Shown here: piece by piece, positions 7,789 to 13,958 of the stretch
Position numbering within the stretch: the stretch's first letter is position 1
How the letters are laid out: each line of letters starts with the position of its first letter
Source: CAZPEV01 sp964585635
GTDB lineage: Bacteria; Zixibacteria; MSB-5A5; GN15; JAAZOE01
DNA: 13,958 bases
Assembly: GCA_964585635.1 (NCBI GenBank)
Contig: CAZPEV010000082.1
Span: 1 to 13,958, forward strand
Direction: 5' to 3'
The notes under the pieces: model-generated
Database searches by the model: none
What the model was told of the DNA's origin: nothing
What the model saw: the letters and a program-made list of their open reading frames with translations, nothing else
Program-made: the position numbers and the translations under genes

Positions 7789-7858
7789 ATCACCATGACA
7801 CGCAGAGCGGCGAACAAGGGGCGAGGGTTTTTTGATCCGGAGGCCGCCGTATTTTGAG

Positions 7859-7877
7859 TTGACGACAATATTGTCAA
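7859..7877. promoter_or_regulatory. Palindromic operator TTGAC-N9-GTCAA upstream of the HAO-like gene
   Basis: TTGACGACAATATTGTCAA contains arms TTGAC and GTCAA nine bases apart, and inside it the perfect 12-bp palindrome GACAATATTGTC. Its centre is 61 bp before the ATG at 7929. The same arms and spacing occur upstream of the Rieske operon at 12314-12332. No clear -10 box with proper spacing is seen, which would fit activator-dependent transcription. The factor is unknown; a CRP/FNR-family protein is the best guess from the half-site. Confidence 0.5.
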
Positions 7878-7928
7878 TGATGCATCTTGGTTTGAAACGC
7901 TGCAATTTCGGGTATGCGGGGAGACGAT

Positions 7929-9301
7929 ATGAAACCATGGATTTCTATGGCGGCGATCGCGGCGCTGTTATCAATCATGGCAGGCGCAGCCGTTGCCCAA
8001 GGGGAGACGGAACAGTCGGGAAATTGTCTGACCTGCCACCAGGAGCAATCGCCGGGGCTGTATCGCCAGTGGAGCAGCTCCAAGCATGGCGCCAACGGCG
8101 TTGCCTGCCTGGAGTGCCATGCCGCCGTCGCCGGCGAGCCTGATGCCTTCATGCACGAGGGCTCCCTTATCGCGACGCTGGTCACCCCCGGAGACTGCAG
8201 CCGGTGCCATCCTGATGAAGCGGCGCAGGTGCAGGCTTCTTATCATGCCACCGCCGGAGAAATTCTGGAATCACAGGACGCCTACCTGGCGCAGGCGGCC
8301 GGGGGGGAGCCGGTGGCGATCACCGGGTGCGAGAGTTGCCATGGTTGCAAGGTGCAGCTTGACCCGTCGACCCCGAACCGGCTGGCCCGCAAAAGCTGGC
8401 CCAACTCCGGCATCGGGCGGATCAATCCCGACGGCTCGAAAGGGTCCTGTAACGCCTGCCACACGCGCCATTCCTTCTCGGCCGCTCAGGCGCGCCAGCC
8501 GCAATCATGCGCCAAATGCCATATCGGCCCGGATCATCCCCAGCGCGAGGTGTACGAGGAATCGAAGCACGGCAACGCCTACCTAACCCATATCGACGAC
8601 ATGAATCTTGACGCCGACCCTTGGGTGGTCGGCCAGGATTATTTTGTCGCCCCCACCTGCGCCACCTGCCATATGGGGGCGACGCCGTCCCTAGCGGCGA
8701 CGCATGATGTCGGCACCCGGCTGAGCTGGACCTTGCGTCCTCCGGTCTCGACGCATAAAGCCGACTGGCAGGCCAAGCGGGAGACGATGAAGAAGGTGTG
8801 TGTCGCCTGCCACGGCCGGGCCTTCGCCGACGGCCATTTCTACCAGTACGACGCCGTCGTCAATCTCTATGACGAGAAATTCGCCAAGCCGGCCGGCGCC
8901 ATCATGGATATCATCCGCCGGAACAAATTGCTGGAGAACCCGGCTGATTTCAGCAACAATATCGAGTGGACCTACTGGGAACTGTGGCACCATGAGGGCA
9001 GAAGAGCACGGCACGGCGCTGCCATGNNNNNNNNNNCCGCCGCCTGCGGCATGGCGCGGCCATGATGGGTCCCGATTACACCTGGTGGCACGGCGCCTAT
9101 GAGGTCGCCAAGCATTTCTACTTCGAGTTGATCCCCCAGGCGCGGGAGTACGACAATCCCGGGGTGAACGCCTATATCGACAGCCTGCTGACCAACGACC
9201 CGATGCACCGCTGGTTGAAGACGGCCACGGCCGACCTGAAGCGCGACATCCGCTCCGGAAGACTACAGGAGACCTACCAAAGGATGTTTGACCAGCAATA
9301 G
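7929..9301 (+). CDS. Octaheme cytochrome c of the hydroxylamine oxidoreductase (HAO) family, interrupted by a sequence gap
   Basis: The start is the ATG at 7929, behind GGGGAGA; a signal peptide covers residues 1-24, so the enzyme should be periplasmic. Eight CxxCH haem sites begin at residues 33, 60, 90, 134, 174, 194, 244 and 291. Family segments include 'WPNSGIGRINPDGSKG', 'CHIGPDHPQREVYEESKHG', 'APTCATCHMGA', 'THDVG' and 'HHEGRRARHGAAMMGPDY'. HAO-family proteins oxidise hydroxylamine or hydrazine, or run in reverse as nitrite or hydroxylamine reductases; which applies is undecided. Ten Ns at 9027-9036 shift the frame. The second part (9062-9301) continues the family sequence and ends at TAG 9299-9301. 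Removing the duplicated edge gives about 444 residues, shorter than nitrifier HAO (about 570). The family's active-site tyrosine, which links to the catalytic haem in oxidising enzymes, must be checked by alignment. Confidence 0.9.
9027..9036. other. Assembly gap of ten Ns inside the HAO-like gene
   Basis: The flanks 8999-9026 and 9037-9064 both encode RR(A/L)RHGAAM and agree at 19 of 28 bases by my count. The contig ends therefore seem to cover the same stretch twice, and the true gap is probably negative. A missing stretch between tandem paralogues cannot be excluded. Confidence 0.95.
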
Positions 9302-9346
9302 GAGATGATCTCTTTGGACGGCATCAGAGCGTTGGGCGTTGCCACT

Positions 9347-9364
9347 CGCTCTTGCGAAGGAGCG
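9347..9364. terminator. Hairpin between convergent cytochrome genes
   Basis: CGCTCTT (9347-9353) and AGGAGCG (9358-9364) form a 7-bp stem with one G-U pair around a GCGA tetraloop (GNRA type). It sits in the 101-bp space between the two converging stop codons. There is no T-run on either side, so a terminator role is only a guess from position. Confidence 0.3.
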
Positions 9365-9402
9365 GAATAGGTATCTCACGGCAGCTCTCGACCGGACGTG
9401 CG

Positions 9403-10647
9403 TTATCGCTCCAGCCGCCTGATCGTAAGCCAGATCAGCACCGCCAAAAGCGTGATGAAAATGGTCGAAATACCCAACCCGGTGCGGCGGAAGTTGTACT
9501 CACCGAGAAGGTCGAGTCCCTGCCGGTAGGTTGCGGCGGCCAGTTGAATTCCCTTATCAAGCTCCGGCTTGATTCTATCCAGGGTGAAGGTGTGCACCAA
9601 TGTCCGCGATTCCACCAGCGAGGTGTGTATATCCTTAAGGGCGAACAGTTGATCGGTGACCGCCATTCCCTTCTTTTCCCCCTGGTCTATGACGTCCGAG
9701 GCCTCCTGCTCCAGGCGCACCAGGGAATCGAGCAGGGCCGACACTATGGCGCTCGTTTCATATCCTTTATTGCCGTCATCCTTGCTGTGGCATCCGCTGC
9801 ACAGCGACGTCTGGCCGGTGCCGATCATGGCATCGCTGGGCGACACGATATCATGGTTGGAGTGGCAGGTTTCGCATTGGGGGAGACCCTGGGCTTCGAA
9901 GGCTTTCTTGTGCGGCGACTCGGCGAACAGCATGGCGTTTTTGGCATGGCAGGTGCCGCAGACGGCGGAGATATCGTCCACTCCCGGCGGCAACGCGCCA
10001 TGATTGCCGTGGCAGTCGTTGCAGGCCGGCGCGGCGATGTCCTCCTTTTGCAGCAGGGCGACGCCATGGACGGACTTGGCGAATTTATCGTACTGGTCCG
10101 TCGGGATGTTGTATCCGGCCATGTAGGCGGAGTCGGCGTGACAGGCGGCGCAGGTCTTCGGCAAATTTACCGCATAGACGGTCGAGGTGGGGGCGTTGGC
10201 GGGGGCGATATTGTGCACCGAATGGCATGACACGCAAGTGGCGACTTTTTTGTCGCCCGTGGCCAGACGGATTCCATGCATCGAGGTCTTATACTTTTCG
10301 AGCTGGTCGATCGGCAGCGAGGGGTTGAATCTCTTCATATAGGCGGCGTCGGAATGACAACGGCCGCAGAAGCCGGGAATGTCGCTGGCAGCGGGAACGC
10401 CCCGATATCCCTTTGTTGCTCGGACGGCATCCATGTCATCCAGAGTCGGATCGCCGCCATGGCAGTCGGCGCAAGACAGGCCGGCCTCTTTATGAATATC
10501 AGACAGCCATCGCTTGGACGGTGTGCCGGCCCCCTCTTCCCAGTCGTTATGGCAGGTGAAGCACTGGTTGTCATCGGCGGCCGCCGGTCCTGCGATCGAG
10601 AGGAGGGCGGCGCACGCGATCAGTCGAAATATAATTTTGCCTTTCAC
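9403..10647 (-). CDS. Membrane-anchored nonaheme cytochrome c
   Basis: The protein has 414 residues and starts at GTG 10647, with GGAGG five bases upstream and a 9-bp space from the cytochrome b stop. Residues 1-24 are a signal peptide (AAA-DD cleavage). Nine CxxCH motifs begin at residues 29, 59, 94, 138, 166, 209, 230, 258 and 283, so nine c-type haems are expected in the periplasm. Several His residues in SxHG or SPHK contexts (KTSMHG, KSVHG, ESPHK) could be distal haem ligands, as in cytochrome c3/NapC-NrfH-like multihaem proteins. Residues 300-385 form a long haem-free helical stalk, and residues 390-409 are a C-terminal membrane helix with a positively charged end. As the last gene of the Rieske/cytochrome b operon it is the likely replacement for cytochrome c1 or f, passing electrons between the quinone complex and periplasmic partners. 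The specific partner is inference. Confidence 0.88.
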   Translation of the reverse strand: MKGKIIFRLIACAALLSIAGPAAADDNQCFTCHNDWEEGAGTPSKRWLSDIHKEAGLSCADCHGGDPTLDDMDAVRATKGYRGVPAASDIPGFCGRCHSDAAYMKRFNPSLPIDQLEKYKTSMHGIRLATGDKKVATCVSCHSVHNIAPANAPTSTVYAVNLPKTCAACHADSAYMAGYNIPTDQYDKFAKSVHGVALLQKEDIAAPACNDCHGNHGALPPGVDDISAVCGTCHAKNAMLFAESPHKKAFEAQGLPQCETCHSNHDIVSPSDAMIGTGQTSLCSGCHSKDDGNKGYETSAIVSALLDSLVRLEQEASDVIDQGEKKGMAVTDQLFALKDIHTSLVESRTLVHTFTLDRIKPELDKGIQLAAATYRQGLDLLGEYNFRRTGLGISTIFITLLAVLIWLTIRRLER

Positions 10648-10656
10648 TCCCGCCTC

Positions 10657-11769
10657 CTATTCCAGAATGTATCCCAGGATGGTCATGATCAGTATGAATA
10701 TGACCGCCGCCAGCCCGATGCCGCCGATCAGGCGGGCGCGCCGGCCCGAGGCCGTGTCGGGATCGAAGAATGGTATCAGGGTCCAGAAAATCCCGGCCAG
10801 GCCGAAACCGACGATTCCGACCACCTCACCTTCGATCATAAGGATTTTGGCCGGGAGAAATTTCAGCGTCTGGAAAACAAACATGAAATACCATTCCGGC
10901 CGGATGTGCGCCGGCGGCGATGAGAATGGGTCGGCCTTAATTCCCAAATCCCAATGGAACGGTCCCACGCCGAAGGGAAAGAAGACCGCCAGCACGGCCA
11001 GGATGTTGAGCGCAATCAGCCAGAGGAGAAGGTCGCGCAGCAGGAAATTCGGAAAGAAAGGCATATAGGGACGTTGCGAGGGATCTCTCTTTTCCCATGA
11101 CACCGGTTCGGAAATCCCCTGGCGCTGAATCAAGAGAAGATGGATGGTCAGGATCACGGTGAACAGGGCCGGCAGAACGGCAACGTGGAGGCCGAAGAAG
11201 CGGGTGATAGTCGCGCCGGTGACCTCCTCGGAGCCGCGCATAAGCTTGAGAACTAAACTGCCGACCAGCGGCACCGCCCCGGCCATGCCGGTGCCGACCT
11301 TGGTGGCAAAGAAAGCCAGCTCATTCCACGGCAGCAGGTACCCGGAAAAGCCGAAAAACAGCGCCAGCCCCAGAAGCGCGATGCCGGTCACCCAGGTGAT
11401 CTCGCGCGGCTTGCGATAGGCTCGGGTGAAAAACACGGAGAACATATGAATGAACACCGCCAGGATCATCAGGTTGGCCGACCAGGAATGGATGGCGCGA
11501 ATAAGCCAACCGAATTGCACCTTGCTGATGATAAACTGTACCGATTCGTAGGCCGAATCGGCGCCGGGGCGATAATACAACAAAAGCAGGATGCCGGTGC
11601 AGACCTGAACGATAAAGAAGAAGAGGGACAATCCGCCGAAGTAATACCAGATCGCATGCTCATGCCTGGGGACGGTTTTCCCGGCCATGTATTCGACCAG
11701 GGACCTGATTTTGACCCGTTCGTCGATCCACTCAAAGAGGGCGCCGCCCCATGACCTCAGCCCTGACAT
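10657..11769 (-). CDS. Cytochrome b of a Rieske/cytochrome b complex (fused b6-subunit IV type)
   Basis: The protein has 370 residues. The ATG at 11769 lies one base after the Rieske stop, with GAGGGGG just upstream; a longer frame reaching 11886 only overlaps the Rieske gene and is not used. Eight or so hydrophobic segments are visible. Haem b ligands are H94 and H108 (13 residues between) and H195 and H210 (14 between); the 14-residue second spacing is typical of b6-type rather than mitochondrial-type cytochrome b. 'GYLLPWNE' is the conserved glycine/proline-rich segment of the quinol site, and PEWY at 291-294 is the Qo-site motif. Both halves, b6-like and subunit IV-like, are in one chain. 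The subunit binds menaquinol or another quinol in the inner membrane and sends electrons to the Rieske cluster and across the membrane through its two haems. Confidence 0.95.
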   Translation of the reverse strand: MSGLRSWGGALFEWIDERVKIRSLVEYMAGKTVPRHEHAIWYYFGGLSLFFFIVQVCTGILLLLYYRPGADSAYESVQFIISKVQFGWLIRAIHSWSANLMILAVFIHMFSVFFTRAYRKPREITWVTGIALLGLALFFGFSGYLLPWNELAFFATKVGTGMAGAVPLVGSLVLKLMRGSEEVTGATITRFFGLHVAVLPALFTVILTIHLLLIQRQGISEPVSWEKRDPSQRPYMPFFPNFLLRDLLLWLIALNILAVLAVFFPFGVGPFHWDLGIKADPFSSPPAHIRPEWYFMFVFQTLKFLPAKILMIEGEVVGIVGFGLAGIFWTLIPFFDPDTASGRRARLIGGIGLAAVIFILIMTILGYILE

Positions 11770-11770
11770 G

Positions 11771-12229
11771 CTAGGCCCCCTCATTCTTCGACACGAAGAT
11801 GTTGTCGGTCGCCGTGTCGTGATGCGCCACCCATTGCTCCAGCGGGCGGGGCGGCGGGCCGGCGATGTTTCGCCCGGACAGATCATATTTGCCGTTGTGG
11901 CACGGGCACCACATCACGTTCAGGTCGGGACGGTACTGGACGATGCAGTCCAGGTGGGTGCAGGTCGCCGAGAAAGCCCGGATTTCGTTGTTCGGCATCA
12001 GCACCACGATGCCCGGTTTGCGCCCGAACTTGAAAATCTTATAGCGCTGTTCAGTTGCTTTCAATTCTGCCAGCGTGCAGGCGGTGACCTGAGACTGGGC
12101 GGCCTCGGGGGTTTCCGGAGGTTTCAGGTACTTGTAGATGGGATACCCGATCGCCCCCAGCACGGCGAGGACGCCCCCGCCCAGCAGATAATTCATAAAG
12201 GAACGCCGCGTCAGGTTGGTATTTTCCAC
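11771..12229 (-). CDS. Rieske iron-sulfur protein of a Rieske/cytochrome b complex
   Basis: The protein has 152 residues from GTG 12229, which has GGAGG five bases upstream. An in-frame ATG at 12310 would lie on or before the predicted promoter region and lacks a good ribosome binding site, so the GTG is preferred. LTRRSFMNYLL (residues 6-16) is a twin-arginine signal leading into one membrane anchor (about 12-33), as usual for Rieske proteins folded before export. The 2Fe-2S ligands are in CTHLDC (C90, H92; C95 forms the disulfide) and CPCHNG (C108, C110 of the disulfide, H111). These are the standard motifs with minor changes (D for G, N for G). It takes the first electron from quinol in the complex and passes it to the c-type cytochrome. 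It is the first gene of a three-gene operon with cytochrome b and the nonaheme protein. Confidence 0.93.
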   Translation of the reverse strand: MENTNLTRRSFMNYLLGGGVLAVLGAIGYPIYKYLKPPETPEAAQSQVTACTLAELKATEQRYKIFKFGRKPGIVVLMPNNEIRAFSATCTHLDCIVQYRPDLNVMWCPCHNGKYDLSGRNIAGPPPRPLEQWVAHHDTATDNIFVSKNEGA

Positions 12230-12298
12230 CGCGCCCTCCGTGGTTATGATAACGGCTCTTCGGCCCCGATGACTGACACAGTCCGTAATTACCAGGCG

Positions 12299-12327
12299 AA
12301 TATATGACAAAAGTTGACCTGAATCAA
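12299..12327 (-). promoter_or_regulatory. Candidate promoter of the Rieske operon
   Basis: On the minus strand TTGATT (12327-12322), a 17-bp spacer and TATATT (12304-12299) fit a sigma-70 promoter. A second -10 candidate, TAATTA (12291-12286), would put the start near 12279. From there the FNR-like 14-mer TTGATTCAGGTCAA (12327-12314) would be centred close to -41.5, the usual class II activator position. The two options imply opposite roles for the site. Confidence 0.4.
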
Positions 12328-12332
12328 GTCAA
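12314..12332. promoter_or_regulatory. Palindromic operator TTGAC-N9-GTCAA upstream of the Rieske operon
   Basis: On the minus strand TTGACTTGATTCAGGTCAA reads as an imperfect palindrome with one mismatched pair out of nine. Arms and spacing equal those of the site at 7859-7877 before the HAO-like gene. Nested in it is TTGAT-N4-GTCAA, which matches the half-sites bound by FNR/Dnr-type regulators of anaerobic and nitrogen-oxide metabolism. Confidence 0.5.
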
Positions 12333-12465
12333 TGGCAAATTTCGTCGTCAATCGGTCATTGGTGGCCAGTAATTGCCCTAAATAGATGAGGCAATAGCAT
12401 GCATACAATCCTGGTGTTCAAACCGGACGACCCAGAACGACAAGCAGTGTATATTGGAGGTTGGA

Positions 12466-13101
12466 TTAAGGTACAATGCCGAGGATCACTAGGGGAACTG
12501 CCGGCACACCCCTTCCTTGCCGGATAACATTGTATAATTCACCTTCATAATACGGCACGCCAGAACTCATTTGTGCCTGAAGAATCTTCATTGGCAATAT
12601 TTCTATTCCAACATCAATTTGATCGCCAATATAAAAGGCGAGATGTTTGACAAAAAGATCATAGGCGACGAAGGCATACTTGCCGAACTGGACCTCCAAG
12701 GCCACCCGCTCCTTGACAAAATCAGTCTGGTTGTAGCTGAAAATCGGGGTTCCTCCCGCAGCTTCGATTTCCTGCTTCTGCTCATTGGGGTCCATCGTCA
12801 GAGTTTTTCTGATCAATTTTTCGTCTTTGGTGACCCAGTAGCTGACACGACTTTCTTCCCAACCAGCGGCTGCGAGAAGCTTCTTGAACCGTGCGTTCAT
12901 TGCAATGGGACTGTAAAGGAGCTTCCCCTTCATCGTCTTTTCTTTTGAGACCTTCGTCTTGCAAGCCTCGGCATCGACGGCACTTATAACATTCTTTACT
13001 TCCTTCCACAGGCTTTTCTTATGCACAAGGAGAAATTCCAGTCCATTGAGATGGGAATAGGTTTCTCTGATCTGCATCGCAAAGCTTTCTCTATCAGTCA
13101 T
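12466..13101 (-). CDS. Type II restriction endonuclease, BglII family
   Basis: The protein has 211 residues from the ATG at 13101, close to the 223 residues of BglII. The family core is clear: TDFVKERVALEVQFGKY carries D127, E136 and Q138 in the D-x8-E-x-Q spacing of the BglII catalytic residues (Asp84, Glu93, Gln95), which bind the metal and cut DNA. The following 'IDVGIEILP' and 'PAVPLVILGI' strands also fit the family. The start overlaps the methyltransferase stop by 8 bp, a typical coupled restriction-modification order. BglII recognises AGATCT and the related BstYI RGATCY; the specificity here is not predictable from sequence alone. The gene is AT-richer than the respiratory operon next to it, as expected for a mobile defence module. 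It is the downstream member of the pair, so the methylase would be made first. Confidence 0.88.
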   Translation of the reverse strand: MTDRESFAMQIRETYSHLNGLEFLLVHKKSLWKEVKNVISAVDAEACKTKVSKEKTMKGKLLYSPIAMNARFKKLLAAAGWEESRVSYWVTKDEKLIRKTLTMDPNEQKQEIEAAGGTPIFSYNQTDFVKERVALEVQFGKYAFVAYDLFVKHLAFYIGDQIDVGIEILPMKILQAQMSSGVPYYEGELYNVIRQGRGVPAVPLVILGIVP

Positions 13102-13958
13102 CCAATAATGAGGGAATTCGTTCGGTCCTGTGACTTGCCGGCCAGGGCGATTGAGTGAGGCTGCTGCCGGCGTTCTTAGGATCAAAAACCGGCTTGTTCA
13201 TGGGGCGCGTCTTGAGGGTTCCCTGTGCTTCCCGCCGGATTCTATCCACGGCGATGTCAACATAGCTCTCGACGATCTCAGCGCCGGCGCCGCGGCGGCC
13301 ATGGCGAATTGCGGCGACGATGGATGTCCCTGTTCCCAAAAAGGGATCCAATACCCAATCATCCTCATTCGTCATCGAAAGAACCAATCGCTCGATCAGT
13401 TCGACCGGAAATTGGCAGGGGTGCATCGTCTTTTCTATGTGATTGTTCTTTACATTCGGAATCGTCCAAATATCCCCCGGGTTCTTTCCCATCGGATTGC
13501 AGGAATATTGCCCGGCCTTTGGCCCTTTGAAATGCTTCTTCCCGGGATATTTTTGGGGCACGCGGACGGGATTCAGGTCAAACAGATAATCCTTCGATTT
13601 GGTGAACCAGATGATAGTTTCATATCGTCCGGAAAAGCGTCGAGAGCAATGCAGGCCATGCTCAAAATGCCAAATAATCCGGTTGCGCATTCTTAAATGA
13701 TTGTGAGAGAATATAGGGTACAAGACCGTATCCAGCGGAACGATAGCACCGTCCTCCACGTAGTTGCCGACCTGCCAGCAAATGCTACCTCGCGAGGTCA
13801 ACACGCGAGCACATTCGGAAATAACCTTGGCCTGCTGATCCAAGTACAGACTGAGATTAAGTCGCCGTTCGTACTCCTTGCCAATATTATAGGGAGGGGA
13901 CGTGACGATCAGTTGTATTGTGTGATCGGGAATTTGCCCCAGCAGTTCCAGGCAATCA
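13094..13958 (-). CDS. DNA methyltransferase (SPPY type, probably N4-cytosine), 5' end beyond window
   Basis: The open frame runs off the right edge; 287 residues are visible and the true start lies outside. TSPPYNIGKEYE carries the catalytic motif IV SPPY (13889-13900), usual for N4-cytosine and some N6-adenine enzymes. 'HPCQFPVELIERLV' and then DPFLGTGTS (13322-13348, motif I, binding S-adenosylmethionine) follow. Motif IV before motif I puts it in the beta class. The known BglII methylase is an N4-cytosine enzyme, so an m4C product that protects the site cut by the adjoining endonuclease is the likely role. The last 40 residues are polar and variable. The gene overlaps the endonuclease by 8 bp and is transcribed first; any promoter or controller gene is outside the window. 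Confidence 0.92.
   Translation of the reverse strand, partial: DCLELLGQIPDHTIQLIVTSPPYNIGKEYERRLNLSLYLDQQAKVISECARVLTSRGSICWQVGNYVEDGAIVPLDTVLYPIFSHNHLRMRNRIIWHFEHGLHCSRRFSGRYETIIWFTKSKDYLFDLNPVRVPQKYPGKKHFKGPKAGQYSCNPMGKNPGDIWTIPNVKNNHIEKTMHPCQFPVELIERLVLSMTNEDDWVLDPFLGTGTSIVAAIRHGRRGAGAEIVESYVDIAVDRIRREAQGTLKTRPMNKPVFDPKNAGSSLTQSPWPASHRTERIPSLLDD

Noticed and set aside
9062..9301. A separate 79-residue gene starting with MMGPDY
   Set aside because: It is the C-terminal part of the HAO-like cytochrome, split only by the run of Ns and the frame shift they cause.
9352..10230. A 292-residue plus-strand open frame opposite the nonaheme gene
   Set aside because: The minus-strand frame has nine CxxCH motifs, a signal peptide and a ribosome binding site; the plus-strand product has none.
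12399..12527. A 42-residue plus-strand ORF (ATG 12399 to TAA 12525-12527) with a GAGG upstream
   Set aside because: It overlaps the 3' end of the endonuclease gene on the other strand, has no recognisable motif, and is short enough to occur by chance.
1..13958. CRISPR arrays, tRNA or rRNA genes, insertion sequences
   Set aside because: No direct-repeat arrays, tRNA-like cloverleaf, rRNA-like stretch or transposase reading frame was seen.

Overview
The window looks like a chromosomal segment of an uncultured bacterium of the FCB (Fibrobacterota-Chlorobiota-Bacteroidota) neighbourhood, with Zixibacteria or a close relative as the best guess. The clue is the dockerin-like C-terminus of the secreted M6 protease, whose 'NVGDAVYVxNYIFKxGPAP' repeat style I associate with that lineage. 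This is inference from style, not a phylogenetic result. A run of ten N at 9027-9036 marks it as a draft, probably metagenomic, scaffold. Most genes look GC-rich with strong GGAGG ribosome binding sites. Two stretches are visibly more AT-rich: 1405-2880 and 12466-13958. Both carry candidate defence genes.

Layout, left to right. (1) 1-1093, minus: secreted calcineurin-like metallophosphoesterase, cut by the left edge, with its promoter and a large palindrome upstream. (2) 1405-2880, minus: AT-rich gene ending in a HEPN-type domain with an RNTLLH motif, a candidate ApeA-like anti-phage protein. (3) 2943-4371, minus: two-gene membrane operon, NfeD-like then stomatin/QmcA-like. (4) 4569-7624, plus: promoter, long structured leader and a 929-residue secreted M6 metalloprotease with a thrombospondin type 3 repeat and a dockerin-like tail. 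(5) 7625-7928: hairpins including a probable terminator, then a palindromic operator. (6) 7929-9301, plus: octaheme cytochrome c of the hydroxylamine oxidoreductase (HAO) family, interrupted by the assembly gap. (7) 12229-9403, minus: Rieske protein, fused cytochrome b and nonaheme cytochrome c in one tight operon, convergent to the HAO-like gene. (8) 13958-12466, minus: type II restriction-modification pair, an SPPY-type (probably N4-cytosine) methyltransferase cut by the right edge, overlapping a BglII-family endonuclease.

The most interesting unit is the respiratory block. The HAO-like cytochrome and the Rieske/cytochrome b/nonaheme operon each have the same 19-bp palindrome, TTGAC-N9-GTCAA, in their upstream region (7859-7877 and 12314-12332). 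I see no other copy in the window. This suggests co-regulation, plausibly by a CRP/FNR-family factor, and a shared electron pathway: an HAO-like enzyme acting on hydroxylamine or another nitrogen oxide, exchanging electrons with a quinone-linked Rieske/b complex in which a nonaheme cytochrome takes the place of cytochrome c1 or f. The direction of electron flow cannot be read from the sequence.

The gap inside the HAO-like gene is probably artefactual. The 28 bases before and after the Ns encode almost the same nine residues, so the two contig ends appear to overlap, but with mostly synonymous differences that suggest strain variants or paralogues.
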